From Bacillus sp. A301a_S52 (lineage in GTDB: Bacteria > Bacillota > Bacilli > Bacillales > Salisediminibacteriaceae): a DNA stretch of 64,000 nucleotides. How positions within the stretch are numbered: the first letter of the stretch is position 1; every line of letters begins with the position of its first letter. This document shows positions 1-10,943 of this stretch, piece after piece. Under the pieces are notes generated by a model. That model ran no database searches and was not told the origin of the DNA. It saw nothing but the letters and a program-made list of their open reading frames with translations. The position numbers were made by a program, and so were the translations under genes. Location of the stretch: positions 56,001 to 120,000 of the forward strand of contig JABXYP010000001.1 in NCBI GenBank assembly GCA_024701455.1. Direction: 5' to 3'.

Positions 1-2313
<2,313 letters not shown>

Positions 2314-2395
2314 AAAAGCAAGTCGTCTTTTCTCTAAGACATGATGTCATATCAGTCCCGTTATCCAGTTTTGAAAGGTCGATAAGACCTTGATA

Positions 2396-2515
2396 TGTTC
2401 AGTGACAATCGCGGAGAGGTCACACCCGTTCCCATGCCGAACACGGTAGTTAAGCTCTCCAGCGCCGATGATAGTTGGGGGCTCTCCCCCTGTGAAAGTA
2501 GGACGTCGCTGAGCG
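2396..2515 (+). rRNA. 5S ribosomal RNA
   Basis: It follows the 23S gene after an 80-base spacer without a tRNA. The conserved 5S core 'aggtcacacccgttccc' starts near 2416, and the terminal helix pairs 2397-2406 with 2505-2514. It is immediately followed by a strong terminator, so it ends this rRNA operon. Parts of its 3' half are copied twice downstream. Confidence 0.95.
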
Positions 2516-3015
2516 ACTAAGGACATTCTCTTATGAGAGTGTCTTTTTTGTATGTATAGAAGGATGCGCTGAAACGAGGGATTGGAAGGACAAGCAGGTC
2601 GAGGAAGCAAGAGAGGGAAGCGCGGAGTGCCCTATGGGCATGAGCACTGGACGAACGTAGGTGACAAAGAGATGCGCCGTTCAGCCAATCCCACAGAGCG
2701 CCGAAGATAGTTGGAGGCGTCCCCCTGTGAAAGTAGGACGTCGCTGAGCGACTAAGGACATTCTCTTATGAGAGTGTCTTTTTTGTATGTATAGAAGGAT
2801 GCGCTGAAACGAGGGATTGGAAGGACAAGCAGGTCGAGGAAGCAAGGGAGGGAAGCGCGGAGTGCCCTATGGGCATGAGCACTGGACGAACGTAGGTGAC
2901 AAAGAGATGCGCCGTTCAGCCAATCCCACAGAGCGCCGAAGATAGTTGGAGGCGTCCCCTGTGAAAGTAGGACTCGCTAAGCAACTAAAGACATTCTCTT
3001 ATGAGGATGCTTTTT
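2464..3015 (+). repeat. Tandem repeat (about 235 bp) of 5S 3' fragment, terminator and structured spacer
   Basis: The block 'tgtgaaagtaggac' plus terminator recurs at 2491, 2726 and 2960, a period of 235 then 234 bases. Each unit holds the last 50 or so bases of 5S, the hairpin terminator and a spacer of about 150 bases that is almost identical between units 1 and 2 (one A to G change seen near 2850). The third 5S fragment and terminator are degraded: bases are lost in 'gtcccct' and 'gactcgc', and the hairpin arm is changed. The spacer can fold on itself: 'gggattgg' at its start complements 'ccaatccc' near its end, 'gcgct' complements 'agcgc' outside that, and 'gtgccc' and 'gggc...gcac' pair in the middle. 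Function is unknown. Confidence 0.85.
2519..2551 (+). terminator. Intrinsic terminator of the rRNA operon
   Basis: A perfect 9-bp stem (2522-2530 with 2535-2543) with a four-base loop is followed by six T residues. It sits a few bases after the end of 5S and is duplicated together with the 5S 3' fragment further on. Confidence 0.9.
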
Positions 3016-4225
3016 TTAGTGATTTAATAGGAAGCATGTTTATCACACATAAACTTAAAGCGAAAGTTAACATTGTGATACTACCGTATATAACAACCGT
3101 TTGTAACGAAAAAATAGAAGCAGAGACACCAATCATAAGTGTGGCGGCAACTGTTAGAGTAGCTTCAATAAAGCTGTAGGCACTACCAATTCGCCCCATT
3201 GCTTTAACAGGGATGTTATTTTGAAAGAATGTTAGAAAACCAGTGTTTGCAAATGCGATAAAGAAGCCAATGATAAAAAAGCCGACTCCTGCCATTGGAA
3301 GGGAGGAAGATGTAGCGTAAATAAGGTAACCAAAGGCTACGAAAAGACTGGCGAAGCCAATTAAAAAATGAGTTGACACATAGGAAACAACTAATGTGGT
3401 TATAAAGGCACCTAAAAGGATTCCCCCGCCTGCTATACTCACGAGAAAGCCATATCTATCATCAGTTAACAAGAGAACATCTTTAGCAAAAGCTGCTTCA
3501 AGTGAATCGATAGCCGACGTCATAATGACCATTGTTAAGCTAAATAAAAAATAGATACTCATTATATAACGGTTCGAAAAACTAAAATGTATAACTAATA
3601 TCCAGTCCTTTTTTAATTCATAAAAGGAAAAGGGGGATATTGGGGAGTTTAGCGTTCCTTTTTCAGGGTCAGGAAGAAAGCAAGTCACAATAGCTGATAG
3701 TAATAATGCAATAGCATTCATAAAAATAGCCAGGTATAGGTCTCCTAAGACAAACATGACCCCTGCCAAAGCAGGGCCGATTAGAAAAGCGCCAGAGGTC
3801 ATTAAGCTGTATAATGAGTTAAAACGTTTCCTTCTTTCTTTAGGAATTAACTTAGTTATATAAGTAAGAGAAACGGGTTGGAAGATAGCACTGCCCATAT
3901 TAATTATAAAAATCATCATATAGATGAGGCCCAAGGACGAAATAAAAGGGAGTAAACAAATAAGAAGTGCGCGGCTGGCATCTAAAATAATCATAAGCCG
4001 GCGTTTATTTAACCTGTCAATTAGGCTACCAGCCCATACCATCGTCATTACTGCGGCTAAAGGTTTTGTAGCATATAAAATAGTGATAGCAAAAGGGGAC
4101 CCTGTCATTTCGAATATAATAAGATTCATAGCGATAAGGAATACCCATTCGCCAATATGGGAAACACCTACAGCCATAAGTAAAATGCTGGGATAACCCC
4201 ATTTATTTTGTTTCTCAGCAATCAT
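2999..4225 (-). CDS. MFS transporter (MFS_3/EntS-like)
   Basis: This is a 408-residue membrane protein with about 12 hydrophobic segments and the major facilitator layout. There is an amphipathic N-terminus, a cytoplasmic loop between helices 2 and 3 (SLIDRLNKRRLMIILD near residue 75-90) typical of the MFS_3 group of exporters, and a long central loop (residues about 190-210). The ATG at 4225 is chosen over an upstream TTG at 4240 because a GGAGGA ribosome binding site lies at 4233-4238. The substrate cannot be told from sequence. It is preceded by a T-box leader, which points to control by an uncharged tRNA and so perhaps to an amino acid related substrate (inference). Its last codons run into the decayed copy of the 5S terminator, so the gene converges on the rRNA operon. 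Confidence 0.85.
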   Translation of the reverse strand: MIAEKQNKWGYPSILLMAVGVSHIGEWVFLIAMNLIIFEMTGSPFAITILYATKPLAAVMTMVWAGSLIDRLNKRRLMIILDASRALLICLLPFISSLGLIYMMIFIINMGSAIFQPVSLTYITKLIPKERRKRFNSLYSLMTSGAFLIGPALAGVMFVLGDLYLAIFMNAIALLLSAIVTCFLPDPEKGTLNSPISPFSFYELKKDWILVIHFSFSNRYIMSIYFLFSLTMVIMTSAIDSLEAAFAKDVLLLTDDRYGFLVSIAGGGILLGAFITTLVVSYVSTHFLIGFASLFVAFGYLIYATSSSLPMAGVGFFIIGFFIAFANTGFLTFFQNNIPVKAMGRIGSAYSFIEATLTVAATLMIGVSASIFSLQTVVIYGSITMLTFALSLCVINMLPIKSLKKASS

Positions 4226-4264
4226 AAATATTTCCTCCAATCAAACACCATGTGATTATTTAAT

Positions 4265-4545
4265 CAATAAAAAAACGCCCTCAAGACAAATGTCTTGAGG
4301 GCGTGGGTCGTCCGCGCGGTGCCACCTCGATTTTACTTATAAACTTCTATAAGCCTATCAGGTACGGCAAGATGAGCTTGCTTATACCTTGACTCTGTAA
4401 CGGGAGTACCCGCCACATTATCCCTTAAATAGTTCCAATGTGGGGCTCAGAGGCTTGGTTCAATAAAGGCGCTCTCTCCCCTTTTCAGCAACCGGGGCTC
4501 TCTGTATAGAACAATCTATTATTTACTCTTCTCTTCATTACCTAT
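4265..4545 (-). promoter_or_regulatory. T-box leader upstream of the MFS gene
   Basis: Read on the minus strand there is an AGAGAGCC-type Stem I start (near 4501-4508), a specifier-loop motif GAA-N-NNN (4461-4455), the T-box core ggtggcaccgcg (4327-4315), and a terminator of 12 or so GC-rich pairs followed by a T run (4304-4269). In the Met T-box of this same window the specifier follows GAA by one base. The same offset here reads CAA (Gln, 4457-4455), with CCA (Pro) or ACC (Thr) possible by shifting one or two bases upstream. That a T-box is present is clear; the amino acid is not. Confidence 0.88.
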
Positions 4546-4607
4546 AAATTTTTAAACATTTTTAATAGACTAACACGGTGAGGCTATGCTGTAAACTGCT
4601 TTTTAAA

Positions 4608-7436
4608 TTATTCCCACTCTTCAATCACATTTTTAGCTAACTTAGTCAGTGTCTCCTTAGCATCAGAAGTGACATAACGGTTATTTCTTTCTTTGTTTAA
4701 ATGATCGGTGTACTTTTCTATAAAGTGGACAGCCTGACGGTCATGCCCTCGCTCCTTTTGCTGGGAGGCTTGTCGAAGAGCGTTTTCTAATTGTCGAATG
4801 AGAGGTCCTTTAATAGCGCCATCCGAGATATAATCGTTTGTTGCGCTTTCTAATACCTCAAAAGAATCACGTACGGGTTTATCCTCTAAACCAGGATAAT
4901 GGGCTGTAGGAATAGGAACGTATTCCCAATCGATATCAGCGGCGAAATAAAAGCTGGGATACGACGGCTGGTTATAACCAACGTTTTGCCATGCGATCCC
5001 AGTGCGGTATTGGGCGTCATGCATTAATGTGTAGAGCTTTCTGTCTGTTTCTTCATTATTCATATAAATACGAATGGCAGAGCTATCCTCTGTACGGACG
5101 AGAAGTTCTTCACGCCAGTCACCAAAAATATCCGCCACGAGCGAAGGATTTCCTTTCGTATAATTATTCGTTAACGTACCTTCTGCCGTCAGCAGTCTAC
5201 CTTCTTGCCAATCATCGATGGTTGGTGTTACATCGATAGCGCCATTGATGATTTGAGTTGTCATGTTGGGAGACCATTTAATATTCATATTCGTTCCCGG
5301 CGCTTCAGGTCCAATGTAATCACCATCTGCTGTCCAAAGACCGACAGCCCACGTTTCTAATCCGCGTTTAGTAGGATCAATATCGCCTACCATACCACGT
5401 CCTGTATCTTCACCAGTGTAATCACCGTAAATGACTTCGCCCGTTTCTGCATCTCGTAACGCATACCCATATGGCGCCCAAGGTCCTCCTTCGAATACCA
5501 TATAAAATTCCTGACCAGGTCTATCAGGGTTAATATCCGCTACATGGAGGGCATCTCCATGACCTAAGCGTGCAGTAACGCCTGGATCAGCACTATCCTC
5601 TGGAAGAGTATCTTTAGAACTGTAAAGTAGTGAACCATCATGGTCAATTGTTGCGGAACCATAGATAATTTCTTGTTTCCCGTCACCATCAACATCGGCC
5701 ACACTTAAAGAATGGGCTCCTTGAGTCGTGATCGTCCCAAACACCTCATCTGTGCCATCAACGCCATGGGGACTGTCATTAAAAGGATTAGTCATTGGTG
5801 CCCAACCACTGTCTACGTACCACTTTTCTTGAAGTGATTCACCATCCCAATCATAGGAAACAAGGGTTGTTCGCGTATAATAGCCACGGGCGAAAATGGC
5901 TGACGGTTCTTCTCCATTTAAGTAGGCAACGCCTGCGAGGAAGCGATCCACACGATTACCCGGTTCAATACGAGCCATAGCGTAATCTCCCCACATAAGC
6001 CCGTCATCATGGCGTTCAGGTTTATAGTGTATGGTCTCTAATTCCTCACCGGTCTCTCCATTAAAAACAGTTAAATATTCTGGGCCTTCAAGTACAAAAC
6101 CTTCAAAGTCTCGAAGCTCATTACGACCACTTCTCTTAGGCGCGTACTCGTCAATAAAATAATCGACGAGACTTTCAGCATCTGTACGTGATAAGGGGTA
6201 AGAATAGCGATTCTCAATGTCAAAGCTTTCTTCTAATGTTTCAGGCCATTGCCCATTCATTACTTCTTCATGTTCATGCCAGTTCATAAACAGCTGAACG
6301 AGATGTTCGATATAGTCGTCATTACTCATACGATAATCATCATCGTGACTGTACCCGGCTTCAATGTCTTCACTTGGCATGGTGATATAATTCTCAGAAA
6401 CGATATCACCATTTTCATCAAACCGCATTATTTTTGTCCCTGGAGCGGTCTTAAACATTAATTCTGCTTGACCATTCCCGTCAAAATCATACACGAGAAA
6501 TTGCGTATAATGGGCACCTGAACGAATATTGACACCTAAATCAATCCGGTATAATAGTTGTCCATCGAAGGTATACGTATCAATATACGTATTACCTGTA
6601 TACCCTTTTTGAGAAACATCTTTAGAATTAGATGGATCCCACTTTACAACAAATTCGTATTGTCCGTCTCCTGTCACATCCCCAACACTCATATCATTTG
6701 CATGATAAGAATAGGACTCACCAACTGGTGTGACACCACCTTCTGGTTTTTGTAATGGGAGATCATAATAGTCTTCTTTCCACGGAATGACTGATTGACT
6801 TTCGTTTGTTTCTTCACCATTTATGACGGCTTTCACTGTATACTCAGAAGTGTTTTCCCCTTTTTTATCCGTATAATTTGTACTGTCTTTAACGTTGGCG
6901 ATTTTTTCTCCATCTCGATAAACGTTAAAATGAGCACCTGTCATCCCATTATCGGAATACCCATCCACTTCATGGCCTAATAGACGCCAGCTTAGGAAAA
7001 TTCCGTCGTCATTTGGTAAAGCGATCAACCCTCTATCGAGATTCTCCAATTGAATGTTAAACTCTTTCTCAGTATGAGAGACAACGGTTTTAGAAGTGGC
7101 CATTTCTTTGCCATCACGAACTGCGGTGACTTTAAAATAGTGCTCCACGTGTGTAGATCGCTCAAATGTATAAGAAGTATCCTTCACCGTATCTATATGC
7201 TTATACGTCATGTTTTCAGTATCTTTATCTGCCCAATAAATATGATAACTATCAGCCTTCTTGTAAGATTTCCAATTTATCGTAACGGAATTATCTGTCA
7301 CATTCGTAATTTGAAGACCTTTGACAGTATCACCTTTATGAGCATAAGCGGTGTGAGACTTGGACTCAAAGGCTGGTAACATAAATGACCACGTCAACAT
7401 AAAAATAAGGACTGACATTAAAGTTTTTTTGCGCAT
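4608..7436 (-). CDS. Secreted rhamnogalacturonan lyase (PL11, YesW/YesX-like)
   Basis: This 942-residue exported protein starts with a signal peptide (residues 1 to about 32, ending AYA). A fibronectin type III-like domain follows (about 40-125). The long catalytic part resembles polysaccharide lyase family 11, which cleaves the rhamnose-galacturonate backbone of pectin by beta-elimination. It carries repeated calcium-binding beta-propeller loops such as DVTGDGQ, DFDGNGQ and DVDGDGK. The last 75 or so residues are a charged helical segment resembling the FIMAH type of C-terminal domain seen in secreted Bacillales enzymes. The family assignment is confident; endo or exo mode is not decided here. 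A catabolite-control site lies upstream. In B. subtilis the PL11 genes lie in a pectin cluster elsewhere, so the position beside an rRNA operon suggests an accessory insertion. Confidence 0.88.
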   Translation of the reverse strand: MRKKTLMSVLIFMLTWSFMLPAFESKSHTAYAHKGDTVKGLQITNVTDNSVTINWKSYKKADSYHIYWADKDTENMTYKHIDTVKDTSYTFERSTHVEHYFKVTAVRDGKEMATSKTVVSHTEKEFNIQLENLDRGLIALPNDDGIFLSWRLLGHEVDGYSDNGMTGAHFNVYRDGEKIANVKDSTNYTDKKGENTSEYTVKAVINGEETNESQSVIPWKEDYYDLPLQKPEGGVTPVGESYSYHANDMSVGDVTGDGQYEFVVKWDPSNSKDVSQKGYTGNTYIDTYTFDGQLLYRIDLGVNIRSGAHYTQFLVYDFDGNGQAELMFKTAPGTKIMRFDENGDIVSENYITMPSEDIEAGYSHDDDYRMSNDDYIEHLVQLFMNWHEHEEVMNGQWPETLEESFDIENRYSYPLSRTDAESLVDYFIDEYAPKRSGRNELRDFEGFVLEGPEYLTVFNGETGEELETIHYKPERHDDGLMWGDYAMARIEPGNRVDRFLAGVAYLNGEEPSAIFARGYYTRTTLVSYDWDGESLQEKWYVDSGWAPMTNPFNDSPHGVDGTDEVFGTITTQGAHSLSVADVDGDGKQEIIYGSATIDHDGSLLYSSKDTLPEDSADPGVTARLGHGDALHVADINPDRPGQEFYMVFEGGPWAPYGYALRDAETGEVIYGDYTGEDTGRGMVGDIDPTKRGLETWAVGLWTADGDYIGPEAPGTNMNIKWSPNMTTQIINGAIDVTPTIDDWQEGRLLTAEGTLTNNYTKGNPSLVADIFGDWREELLVRTEDSSAIRIYMNNEETDRKLYTLMHDAQYRTGIAWQNVGYNQPSYPSFYFAADIDWEYVPIPTAHYPGLEDKPVRDSFEVLESATNDYISDGAIKGPLIRQLENALRQASQQKERGHDRQAVHFIEKYTDHLNKERNNRYVTSDAKETLTKLAKNVIEEWE

Positions 7437-7503
7437 ACGTTCAGCTCCTTTTCAATAATTAGAATGACATACGTAATGAGGGTTCTAAGAGGGTAGTTAA
7501 AAA

Positions 7504-7517
7504 TCTAAGCGCTTACA
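7504..7517 (-). promoter_or_regulatory. Candidate cre site (CcpA) upstream of the lyase
   Basis: On the minus strand the bases read TGTAAGCGCTTAGA, one mismatch from the CcpA consensus TGTAANCGNTTNCA. It is centred about 75 bases before the lyase start, where carbon catabolite repression of a pectin-degrading enzyme would be expected. Assignment is by motif only. Confidence 0.55.
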
Positions 7518-7741
7518 TTAAAAGGTAATAAAATATGTCACCTCCTTTTGTTCCATATTTTCACACATATTAGCTTTTGATAGTGTTAAAAAACTATCAA
7601 TTAACAACGAAATGAAAGATTAAAAAGAAAATACCTAACTGTAGGCGCGGAACTATCAATGATAATACTAGCTTTTTAGGTTTAAACAGCCTCATTATTC
7701 ATGGGAAATGAGGCTGTTAATGCACTAGAACAAGATTATAA

Positions 7742-7771
7742 GCATATAGTGTAGCAGTTCATGACATAATT
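7742..7771 (+). promoter_or_regulatory. Candidate SigF/SigG-type promoter of csfB
   Basis: GCATA (7742-7746) and CATAATT (7765-7771) are spaced by 18 bases, close to the forespore sigma G pattern. csfB of B. subtilis is expressed in the forespore, which agrees. Motif match only. Confidence 0.4.
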
Positions 7772-7828
7772 TATAGGTTTAGAGGATGATAGTTCGGCCG
7801 ATACTAATCAAAAGGGGGTGAACCTGTT

Positions 7829-8059
7829 TTGGAGGAACTATTACGCACACGTAAGGCGTCTGTGAAGGATTGTCTGATATGTAAAAATGAAAAACAACAG
7901 GGCATACACATTTTGGGAGCGTTTATTTGCCATGAGTGTGAAAGAGAGATGGTATGTGCAGATGTCACAGATGATTGTTATAGTGTATATGTAGAACGAT
8001 TAAAAGGGCTGGAAACGGAGATGTTTATACGTGAAAAAAAGAAGCAGGTCATTAAATAA
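7829..8059 (+). CDS. csfB: Anti-sigma factor Gin
   Basis: The product is 76 residues with two CxxC pairs (CLIC near residue 17-20 and CHEC near 35-38) that form the zinc-binding fold of Gin. In B. subtilis Gin binds sigma G, and also sigma E, and holds them inactive until the right compartment and time in sporulation. The start is TTG at 7829 with a GGGGGTG ribosome binding site nine bases upstream. The gene is monocistronic, has a candidate forespore promoter, and ends in its own terminator. It sits right after the rRNA operon, as in B. subtilis. Confidence 0.88.
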   Translation: MEELLRTRKASVKDCLICKNEKQQGIHILGAFICHECEREMVCADVTDDCYSVYVERLKGLETEMFIREKKKQVIK

Positions 8060-8075
8060 CCTGGCTTCTTTTTTA
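8040..8075 (+). terminator. Terminator of csfB
   Basis: The inverted repeat 'gaagcaggt' / 'acctggcttc' overlaps the csfB stop codon and is followed by a run of six T residues. Confidence 0.85.
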
Positions 8076-8226
8076 TAGAATAAGTTTGATAAAAGAGTGA
8101 AGAGAGCACTCACTGACTTTTATTTACGCTGTAAAAAATGAATTAAAAGACTTATATTATTTTTAAAAGCAATATGTCATAGAGTTCGTTATAATAATAG
8201 GAAGGAAGAGAGAAAGTAGGCATTTT

Positions 8227-9681
8227 ATGAAGCAAAGTGATAAGCCATTATTTAATAAATTAATTAAACATGCTACTAAAATACCTCATTCTTTTCATGT
8301 GCCTGGTCATAAAAATGGTGATGTATTTGGGAAAGAAAAGTCACTATTTAGCTCAATACTTACAATCGATCAAACTGAAATTACCGGTTTGGACGATTTA
8401 CATAATGCTGAAGGAGTTATTGCAGAAGCAGAGAGACTGACTGCTGAACTTTACGGGGTTCACTCAACGCACTTTCTAGTGGGGGGGTCAACAGTAGGTA
8501 ATTTAGCAATGAGCCTTACTTTTCTTAAGCGAAACGATAAGGTGATCGTACAGCGGAATAGTCATCAGTCGGTTTTCCATGGAATAGAATTGGCAGGGGC
8601 CCACCCCATTTTTATTGAACCGGAAAGAGAACCACTATCTCAGTTAGCGTTAGGTGTATCTATTGAGACATTGCAAAAAGCGATAAAATGCTATCCGGAG
8701 GCAAAAGCTGTCTTTATTACTCAGCCATCTTATGAAGGGTATACACAATCGCTAGTCGATCATGTTAAAGCGGCTCATGGAGCAAATATGGTTATCTGTG
8801 TAGATGAAGCACACGGGGCTCACCTCTTGACAGCAAATCAAAACAGTTGGCCTGAAAGTGCTGTGGCTGCAGGGGCAGACGTCGTCATCCAATCAGCGCA
8901 TAAGACGTTACCAGCTATGACAATGGCCTCTTGGCTGCACATCAATAGCACATCCATAACAGCAGAGCATCTGTCTTATTACTTGCGCTTATTACAGTCG
9001 AGCAGCCCGTCATATCCATTGATGGCGTCACTTGATCTTGCTAGAGCATACGTTGCTACCATCAGTAGTGCTGATTGGAAAGAGAAAGCTCTTAAAATGA
9101 ATGAATTTAAAAGAGCGTTTAAAACGGGTCACGAGTGGTTTTGTGCGGATCAAGCGACCAATCAATTTATACAAGACCCTTTAAAAGTGGTTTTAATTAC
9201 CCCTTTACAAGGGCTACCTTATTTATGGAAGCGGAGAATGGAAGAAAAGAATGTCTATCCCGAACTTGTTTCACCACATCATCTTCTTTTAACATTACCG
9301 CTTACGTGGGATAGCAACAAGACAGAGAAGTGGGTGCCATTTTTTCAACAGATATTTCAACAGTCGTTAGTGGAAAAGGGGAATTTTAAACGTTGGAGGC
9401 CTTTGCAATATGCTGCAAAGAAAAAACCTGTCTCAGCTCAACGACTGACATTTGAAGAGATGACTACAGCAACTCAAGATGTTAGCCCGTGGCAGAAAAG
9501 TGAGGGAGCCATAGCAGCAGAAACAATCACACCTTATCCTCCAGGAATTCCCCTCATTATAAAGGGGGAACAAATCACATATAATCATTTGGAACAGCTA
9601 GCAGACTTAATTGAAATGAAAGCAGCTTTCCAAACAGGAAAGCATTGGATAGAAGAAGGAATTAAGATATTTTCAATATAG
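8227..9681 (+). CDS. yaaO: Orn/Lys/Arg decarboxylase family PLP enzyme YaaO
   Basis: This 484-residue protein belongs to the fold-type I, PLP-dependent basic amino acid decarboxylases, here the short form seen in Bacillales. Visible features are the N-terminal HVPGHKNGD motif (about residue 24), a DEAHGAH motif that holds the cofactor ring, and the Schiff-base lysine in SAHKTLPAM at about residue 226. The C-terminal small domain is present. Which of lysine, arginine or ornithine it decarboxylates cannot be decided. It precedes tmk by 13 bases and probably shares its transcript. A TATAAT (8190-8195) upstream is a possible -10 with a poor -35. Confidence 0.85.
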   Translation: MKQSDKPLFNKLIKHATKIPHSFHVPGHKNGDVFGKEKSLFSSILTIDQTEITGLDDLHNAEGVIAEAERLTAELYGVHSTHFLVGGSTVGNLAMSLTFLKRNDKVIVQRNSHQSVFHGIELAGAHPIFIEPEREPLSQLALGVSIETLQKAIKCYPEAKAVFITQPSYEGYTQSLVDHVKAAHGANMVICVDEAHGAHLLTANQNSWPESAVAAGADVVIQSAHKTLPAMTMASWLHINSTSITAEHLSYYLRLLQSSSPSYPLMASLDLARAYVATISSADWKEKALKMNEFKRAFKTGHEWFCADQATNQFIQDPLKVVLITPLQGLPYLWKRRMEEKNVYPELVSPHHLLLTLPLTWDSNKTEKWVPFFQQIFQQSLVEKGNFKRWRPLQYAAKKKPVSAQRLTFEEMTTATQDVSPWQKSEGAIAAETITPYPPGIPLIIKGEQITYNHLEQLADLIEMKAAFQTGKHWIEEGIKIFSI

Positions 9682-9694
9682 AGGAGAATGCATA

Positions 9695-10324
9695 GTGTCA
9701 GGGTTATTTATTACGTTTGAGGGTGGTGAAGGGGCAGGGAAATCAACTGTTCTTTCTCGTATAAATGAACGACTTGTAAAGGAAGGGTATAACGTGCTGG
9801 CAACACGTGAGCCTGGTGGAAGTCTCATTGCGGAAAAAATAAGGCAAGTGATTTTAGATCCAGTTCACACTGAAATGGACAGTCGGACGGAAGCATTGCT
9901 ATATGCGGCTGCAAGAAGACAACACCTTGTCGAGACGGTCCTGCCTCATTTAAAGAAGGGGGGACTAGTCCTTTGTGACCGTTTCGTGGATAGTAGCCTT
10001 GTTTACCAAGGTGTTGCTAGAGGGATAGGGGTAGATGATGTTAGAAATATTAATTTATTTGCAACGGAAGGTAAATTACCGGACTTGACATTATTTTTTG
10101 ATGTTGTTCCTGAAATAGGTCTAGCCAGAATTACAAACCACGATGGTCGAGAATTTAATCGTCTTGATCGTGAATCTCTGAAATTTCATGAACAAGTCAG
10201 GGGGGCCTATCATCAGCTTCATAAGCAAGAGCCGGAAAGAATTCGCATGGTTGATGCCTCGCATCCATTAGAAAGGGTGATGGTGGAGACTTGGGAAGAA
10301 ATTAAGCAGTTTATTGAGGGCTAA
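9695..10324 (+). CDS. tmk: Thymidylate kinase
   Basis: This kinase phosphorylates dTMP to dTDP for DNA synthesis. It is 209 residues, normal for the family. The Walker A loop GGEGAGKS is at residues 10-17, the TREPGGS segment near 39-45, and the DRFVDSSLVYQG substrate-binding segment near 95. The start is GTG at 9695 with a GAGGAG site overlapping the yaaO stop. It forms the head of the conserved tmk-darA-holB-ricT-yabA gene set. Confidence 0.97.
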   Translation: MSGLFITFEGGEGAGKSTVLSRINERLVKEGYNVLATREPGGSLIAEKIRQVILDPVHTEMDSRTEALLYAAARRQHLVETVLPHLKKGGLVLCDRFVDSSLVYQGVARGIGVDDVRNINLFATEGKLPDLTLFFDVVPEIGLARITNHDGREFNRLDRESLKFHEQVRGAYHQLHKQEPERIRMVDASHPLERVMVETWEEIKQFIEG

Positions 10325-10393
10325 AAGTGATGACTAATAAGCAAGATGAAGGCTCTATTTTAGTTATTCTTCGTTAACAGGATTAACAAAAGA

Positions 10394-10422
10394 TTAACTT
10401 CATGCCGTGACTTGCGTATAAT
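10394..10422 (+). promoter_or_regulatory. Candidate SigA promoter upstream of darA
   Basis: TTAACT (10394-10399) and TATAAT (10417-10422) are separated by 17 bases in the 180-base gap between tmk and darA. The -10 is perfect and the -35 is moderate. Confidence 0.5.
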
Positions 10423-10424
10423 AA

Positions 10425-10832
<408 letters not shown>

Positions 10833-10943
10833 TAGTATGACATAACTGTCATTTCTGGGGGGACGAAAGGGATGTCATTGTCCAAGTTCCCCCTACTAAG
10901 AGCCGCTTTCGAACAATACTTATCTAGTTGAGGAGTTACTGCC

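Larger units (their letters stand above)
7437..7828. other. Divergent spacer between the lyase gene and csfB
   Basis: This AT-rich spacer holds the lyase promoter region with the cre-like site, then an isolated 12-bp inverted repeat (7685-7696 with 7707-7718, loop of 10) without a T run on either strand, then the csfB promoter. No open frame looks coding. In B. subtilis xpaC and yaaN lie on the other side of csfB; they are not here or anywhere else in the window. Confidence 0.6.

Noticed and set aside
4991..7379. Plus-strand frames opposite the lyase gene
   Set aside because: They are antisense shadows of a long, clearly coding minus-strand gene.
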